A stretch of 64,000 nt of DNA from Protula sp. h YS-2021. Lineage: Eukaryota; Annelida; Polychaeta; Sabellida; Serpulidae. A program made the translations under genes and the position numbers. Below the pieces are notes generated by a model that worked only from the letters and a program-made list of their open reading frames with translations, was not told the DNA's origin and made no database searches. Numbering within the stretch: position 1 is the first letter of the stretch; each line of letters opens with the position of its first letter. Positions 42,201 to 48,200 of the stretch are shown piece by piece. Location of the stretch: NCBI GenBank assembly GCA_949752745.1, contig OX457031.1, positions 4,653,967-4,717,966 on the forward strand, given 5' to 3'.

Positions 42201-45200
42201 TGAAGGGGGGCCTGTGGGGAATATGTGGGCTATGCACACTGCTCTAGTTCCACTTGGTTTAGCCCCATTTTCAGCATTTTTCCACTTGGTTTTAGCCCCA
42301 TTCTCAGCACTTTTTCACTTGGTTTTAGCCCCATGCTCAGCATTTTTTCACTTGGTTTTTAGCCCCATTCTCAGCATTTTTCCACTTGGGCTATAGCCCG
42401 ATGCTGAGCATTTTTTTCACTTGGTTTTAGCCCCATTCTCAGCATTTTTGCACTTGGTTTTTAGCCCCATTCTCAGCATTTTTCCACTTGGGCTATAGCC
42501 CCATGCTGAGCATTTTTTTCACTTGATTTTAGCCCCAATCTCAGCATTTTTTCACTTGGTTTTAGCCCCATGCTCAGCATTTTTTCACCTGGTTTGAGCC
42601 CCATGCTCAGCATTTTTTTCACCTGGTTTTAGCTCCATTCTCAGCTTTTATTCCACAGAGCTTTTCATGCAGGTCAGAGATCTTTCTCTCTTTAGGCACA
42701 GATAGGGGTGCAGAGGTGTTTTTCTCGTCGCGGGCTGTTGTGGGGTGTTTCTGTCGTCGCGGGCTGTTGTGGGGTGTTTCTGTGGGGTGTTTTGTCGTCG
42801 CGGGGCTGTTGTGGGGTGTTTCTGTGGGGTGTTTTGTCGTCGCGGGGCTGTTGTGGGGTGTTTCTATCTACATACCAAGTCTCTGTCTCATGTAACCATT
42901 CCAGACCAGTAGTACGAAGCGTTGCTTGCCAAACAAAGCGGTACCTTGAAGTGGTTCTCCCGATAAGGGGTGGGGTTGGGGGGGATAAGGTGTTGATCGA
43001 GTTAACTGGGTGTTCTAGTTGATTTTGTTTCTGTTGTGTAGCACAGTTACGTTTAGTTGAACAAAACTGTACTTGATGTGCTCGTGTTATGTTAACGATG
43101 TAATATTTATTTTCGTGCAGAAAAGTACCATTTTCATGCATCTAGAATTTTAAGATTGATTATGATTGACAGGAGGGGGTTCAGGTTCATGTTAACCCTT
43201 TATGGACTCATGGTAAAAGACCATTTCAGCCATTAACACGTTTTATCATTGACCCGGCCGCTGTTCGCCTTTGCCGCTTCGCGTGTTTAGATATTGCCAC
43301 GTACCGCCAGGCCGGCTTTACATAACGAGGTCATCCACAAACGATATACGCATGGAGTGGTGGTTTTGGGGCGTTGCTGTTGATTGTTTGATCATGTTCG
43401 TACATTGTGTTTATGTGTCGAGGAAGCGGGGGGGGGGGGGGGGGGAATCCGAAATTTTCGCGTATGTAATTTATGGATGGCCTCTGGCTGTCGCGAGCGG
43501 CTGAGGTTAAGCCTGGCTGAGGTCGAGCCTGGCTGAGGTTGAGCCTGGCTGAGGTCAAGCCTGGCTGAGCTTCTGTGAACGACTTTCTTGTTTATTTTCC
43601 TGCTGTACAAAGTACCATTACTTACGCCCCTGTGTGGGGACATTTCTGCATAGTCTTCAGCTTTCTGTGTACTCATTATACAAAAAGGACTCGAGTACTC
43701 GAATCCACAGTAAATGTCGAGTATTCGAAGTATCAGACAAGTAATACATTAAATTATAAAACTCGAGAACGCAGCTTGTGTTCGAGCTTTTGGCATGCTC
43801 CGAGTTACCGAACATATACTCGGGATCAGTTTGCTCAGCTGCCCCGCCCCCAAGCACCCCGCTCCCCGCCCCCCCCCCCCTAGCCGAGAATTCAAGTCAC
43901 GATTATGACACATTTTATCGGCACAAGACTCAATCACAAAATTTGATTTTAAGGATTTTAATTGGTTAACAGCAGCATTGCACAATAGAAACGAAAATGG
44001 CAGAGAGATGGAGGGGGGAGGGGGGGGGGGGGATCTATCCCATAATGTATCAGCCGGAAAAGCTTCGAGCACCTGATCCAGAAAGAACCTGCTGCATCTG
44101 TTAACTATTGCATGTTATATTTAGTCTCTTGTTCCATGTTTTCAAGCATGTGCATAATTTAATTAGAAACTAAACTTCATTATGCGGTTTATAGTATGTA
44201 TAATTATGTATAATGTATAATATGTTTGTGCTAAAATGCCATAAAAATGATTATGTAAAAGACAAAGAAAATAGTGTAACCTCACTATCTCGAAGTTGTC
44301 GGTACCGGCAACTTTATTTCGAGTTATCCGAGGTTCGAGGTACCCGTAAATTATAAAATTGGAGTTTTGGATGTCGGGGCTTCCAGTTAATCAAGTGTGT
44401 GAGATATCCAGGTTCCTGGTATCGGAGTTCCTGGTATCGGAGTTCCTGGTATTCGGATCCTTGATATCCGGGTCCCTCATATCCGGATTCCCGATATCCA
44501 TGTTCCTTATATCCGGATTCCTGATATCCGGATTCCTGATATCCATGTTCCTGATAACCAGAACGTTGCATTACATAATTTCTCTTTTCAAATAACCTGG
44601 CTTTAGTTTTAAGAGAAAAGTATCAGCGGAAATGACGTCTTTCTTGGTAGTAACTTTTGTATCAGACACGTAGATAAGGAGGACATAGATATCCTTCCAG
44701 ATAAGGAGTACATTCAGGGTCTGAAATAATTGACAAGTTGATATGTTTTCTCAGACAAGTAGTCATTTTAACGAATCGATGAAACCGGGCTTTGTAATGT
44801 TCTTCTATATATATATATATGTATTCGCAGGGTTGGGGGAGAGTGATAGGGTTCACTCTACTCAATTTTTCATATCCTGCTAATGTGCTATGCTTCAGTG
44901 TGACAAAATTCGTGATTCACCCCCCCCCCCCTGTGTACTTTGCTTTAAGTGCAGACCTATAACAAGGCTTAGTTTACTCAGTACTTAGCTATTCAGTACC
45001 TCAGTACAAAACTGTTTATGTAGTATTCTTGATGATTTAATAGTAAATACCAGGATACCCGTAGTTTGTTGGTGTAGCCAAATGGGTACTTGAGTTGTCA
45101 TGGTTACGGGATATTTCTTGGATTAATTAATGCACATGCGCTGTCTTTATCTCGTTTTGAGTCAACACAGCCATTTTGAAATTTGAATCATTTTTAAGAT

Positions 45201-48200
45201 GTTTTAGTGTTATTACTTAGATAAACAAAGAACGTGCTTGATGAGTAAAATGAGTGACTGACATGATCGAGTTTTTACCCTTAGCAGAAGAAAGGCGAGG
45301 AGGACAAGAATAAGGTGCAGAACGGGCAGCTGGGCAGCGGCCGCGCCATCCCCGTCAAACAGGTGCGACGTCATGATGACGTATCCCGGCTGCACGGGGG
45401 GGGGGGGGGGGGAGGGGAGAGGGGACTGCAGGGTTGAGACTTCGTAAAGTTTTCTGGTTCCCCTCCGGGCGACCAACTTTAAAAAGTTAGTCGCCCGGCA
45501 CAAAAGTTAGTCGCCCAGCGCAATTTTTGCAAAATTTGTCTAGCCACCCTTACATGAAAAAACAACAACAAATAGGTGTCTTGGGTATCCATAATTTGTA
45601 GTTATTTGAAATTTATTTCAAATGTGAAAATCGTCCTGAAAGCAAAATTTATGCAAAAGTCATTTTCACGTAAAGTGGTGTTTAAAATAATCAACAGTAT
45701 TTACTTGAAAATACTCAGAAAGAAAGTTAGTCGCCCGAGCCAAAAGTTGGTCGCCACGGGCGACCGGGCGACCGCGAAATCTCAACCCTGGGACTGGGTC
45801 TCACACTCCCCTCTTCCCCCATCCCATTTTCTTGCTTCAAATAGTGACCTTGTAGTAATTTCAACCAAAAAAAAAAAAAAGAAAGAAAATCCCCTTTCTA
45901 AAATCGTGGATCCACACCGTTAAACCGCATTCCTCCCCAACTCCAGTCGCCCCCTCCCGTCAGTTAGCTATCGCCTGCTGCCATATATTCTTGTATACAT
46001 TTAACTAAGGAAGCCTACAGAGAGCCACACAGTGATGTCGTTCCAAGCGCTGTGTCGGCATAACAGGTGTCGTCATAAATGATGTCGTTTTAACGAGGTT
46101 CAACTGTAACACAGTAAGGCCTGAGAGCCTCTTAAATATTTCTCAACTACCGAGGTGGCCATTTATCGATGCGTTCGTGTTTTTTTTCGGAAATGCCTTT
46201 ATGCCGATATGTTCGTGTTTTGGGGGGGAATGGCTTTGTGTCGACGTGTTCGCGTTTTTTGGGGGAGTGGCCGTGTGTCGATGTGTTCGTGTTTTTTCGG
46301 GGTGCCTTTACGCCGATATTTTCGTGTTTTTTTCGGGGGCGGGGGGGGGGGGGGTGCCTTTGTGTCGGTGCGTCCGTGTTTTTTTCGGGGAGTTGCTTTG
46401 TGTCGATGTGTTCGCGATTTTTCGGGGAGTGCCTTTATGTCAATGCGCTGGCGTAATTTTTGGCAGGGCTACTTGTACAAGAAGAGCAACAAGCCGCTGA
46501 GTAAAGACTGGAAGAAGAAATACGTGACGCTGGACGAGGGGCGACTGTTCTACCACCCAAGCTTGCACGTGAGTAGCTGCCCAGCACCCCAGGAGGTACC
46601 CATGTATGCTGAAAGTACCCCGGGGCGAGGGGGGAGGGGAGGGGGTATGGGTGCATTTGAGTAGCTGCTGTTTACCCGGGCCGGTTGTCTTATGTAATTA
46701 AGTATCCAGCCGAATGTCTGTGTAAACAGCAGGCACTCGACCCCAGGTGGTACTTGGGTGTACTTAAATATGCAGGGCGGAGTACTCGTGTCCTCTATAT
46801 AACTATTCAGAGCGGGGTACACGTCTTCATGTGAACAGTGGTCCCTCACACCAAAAGCGGGACTTGTGTGTATTTCGGTTAAGGACTACATTTGACTGTT
46901 ACAGGAGTACATTTTACTGTTGCAGGACTACATTTGACTGTTGCAGGACTACATTTGACTGTTACAGGACTACATTTTACTGTTACGGGACTACATTTGA
47001 CTGTTGCAGGACTACATTTTACTGTTGAAGGACTACATTTTGCTGTTACGGGACTACGTTTGACTGTTACAGGACTACATTTTACTGTTACGGGACTACA
47101 TTTTACTGTTACGGGACTACATTTGACTGTTGCAGGACTACATTTTACTGTTGAAGGACTACATTTTACTGTTACGGGACTACATTTTACTGTTATGGGA
47201 CTACAATTTACTGTTACAGGACTACAATTTACTGTTACAGGACTACATTTTAGTGTTACGGGACTACATTTGACTGTTGCAGGACAACGTTTTACTGTTG
47301 AAGGACTACAATTTACTGTTACAGGACTACAATTTACTGTTACGGGACTACATTTTACTGTTACAGGACTACATTTTACTGTTACGGGACTACATTTTAC
47401 TCTTATGGGACTACAATTTACTGTTACAGGACTACAATTTACTGTTACAGGACTACATTTTACTGTTACGGGACTACATTTGACTGTTGCAGGACAACGT
47501 TTTACTGTTGAAGGACTACAATTTACTGTTACAGGACTACAATTTACTGTTACGGGACTACATTTTACTGTTACGGGACTACATTTGACTGTTGCAGGAC
47601 TACATTTTACTGTTGAAGGACTACATTTTCCTGTTACGGGACTACATTTACCGTTGAAGGACTACATTTTACTGTTACAGGCTACATTTTACTGTTAAAG
47701 GGACTACATTTTACTGTTGAAGGACTACAATTTACTGTTACAAGACTACAATTTACTGTTACAGGACTACATTTTACTGTTACGGGACTACATTTTACTG
47801 TTACAGGACTACATTTTACTGTTACGGGACTACATTTTACTGTTACGGGACTACGTTTTACTGTTGAAGGACTACAATTGACTGTTACAGGACTACAATT
47901 TACTGTTACAGGACTACATTTTACTGTTACGGGACTACATTTTACTGTTACGGGACTACATTTGACTGTTGCAGGACTACATTTTACTGTTGAAGGACTA
48001 CATTTTACTGTTACGGGACTACATTTTACTGTTACGGGACTACGTTTTACTGTTGAAGGACTACAATTTACTGTTACAGGACTACAATTTACTGTTACAG
48101 GACTACATTTTACTGTTACGGGACTACATTTTACTGTTACAGGACTACATTTTACTGTTACGGGACTACATTTGACTGTGACAGGACTACATTTTACTGT

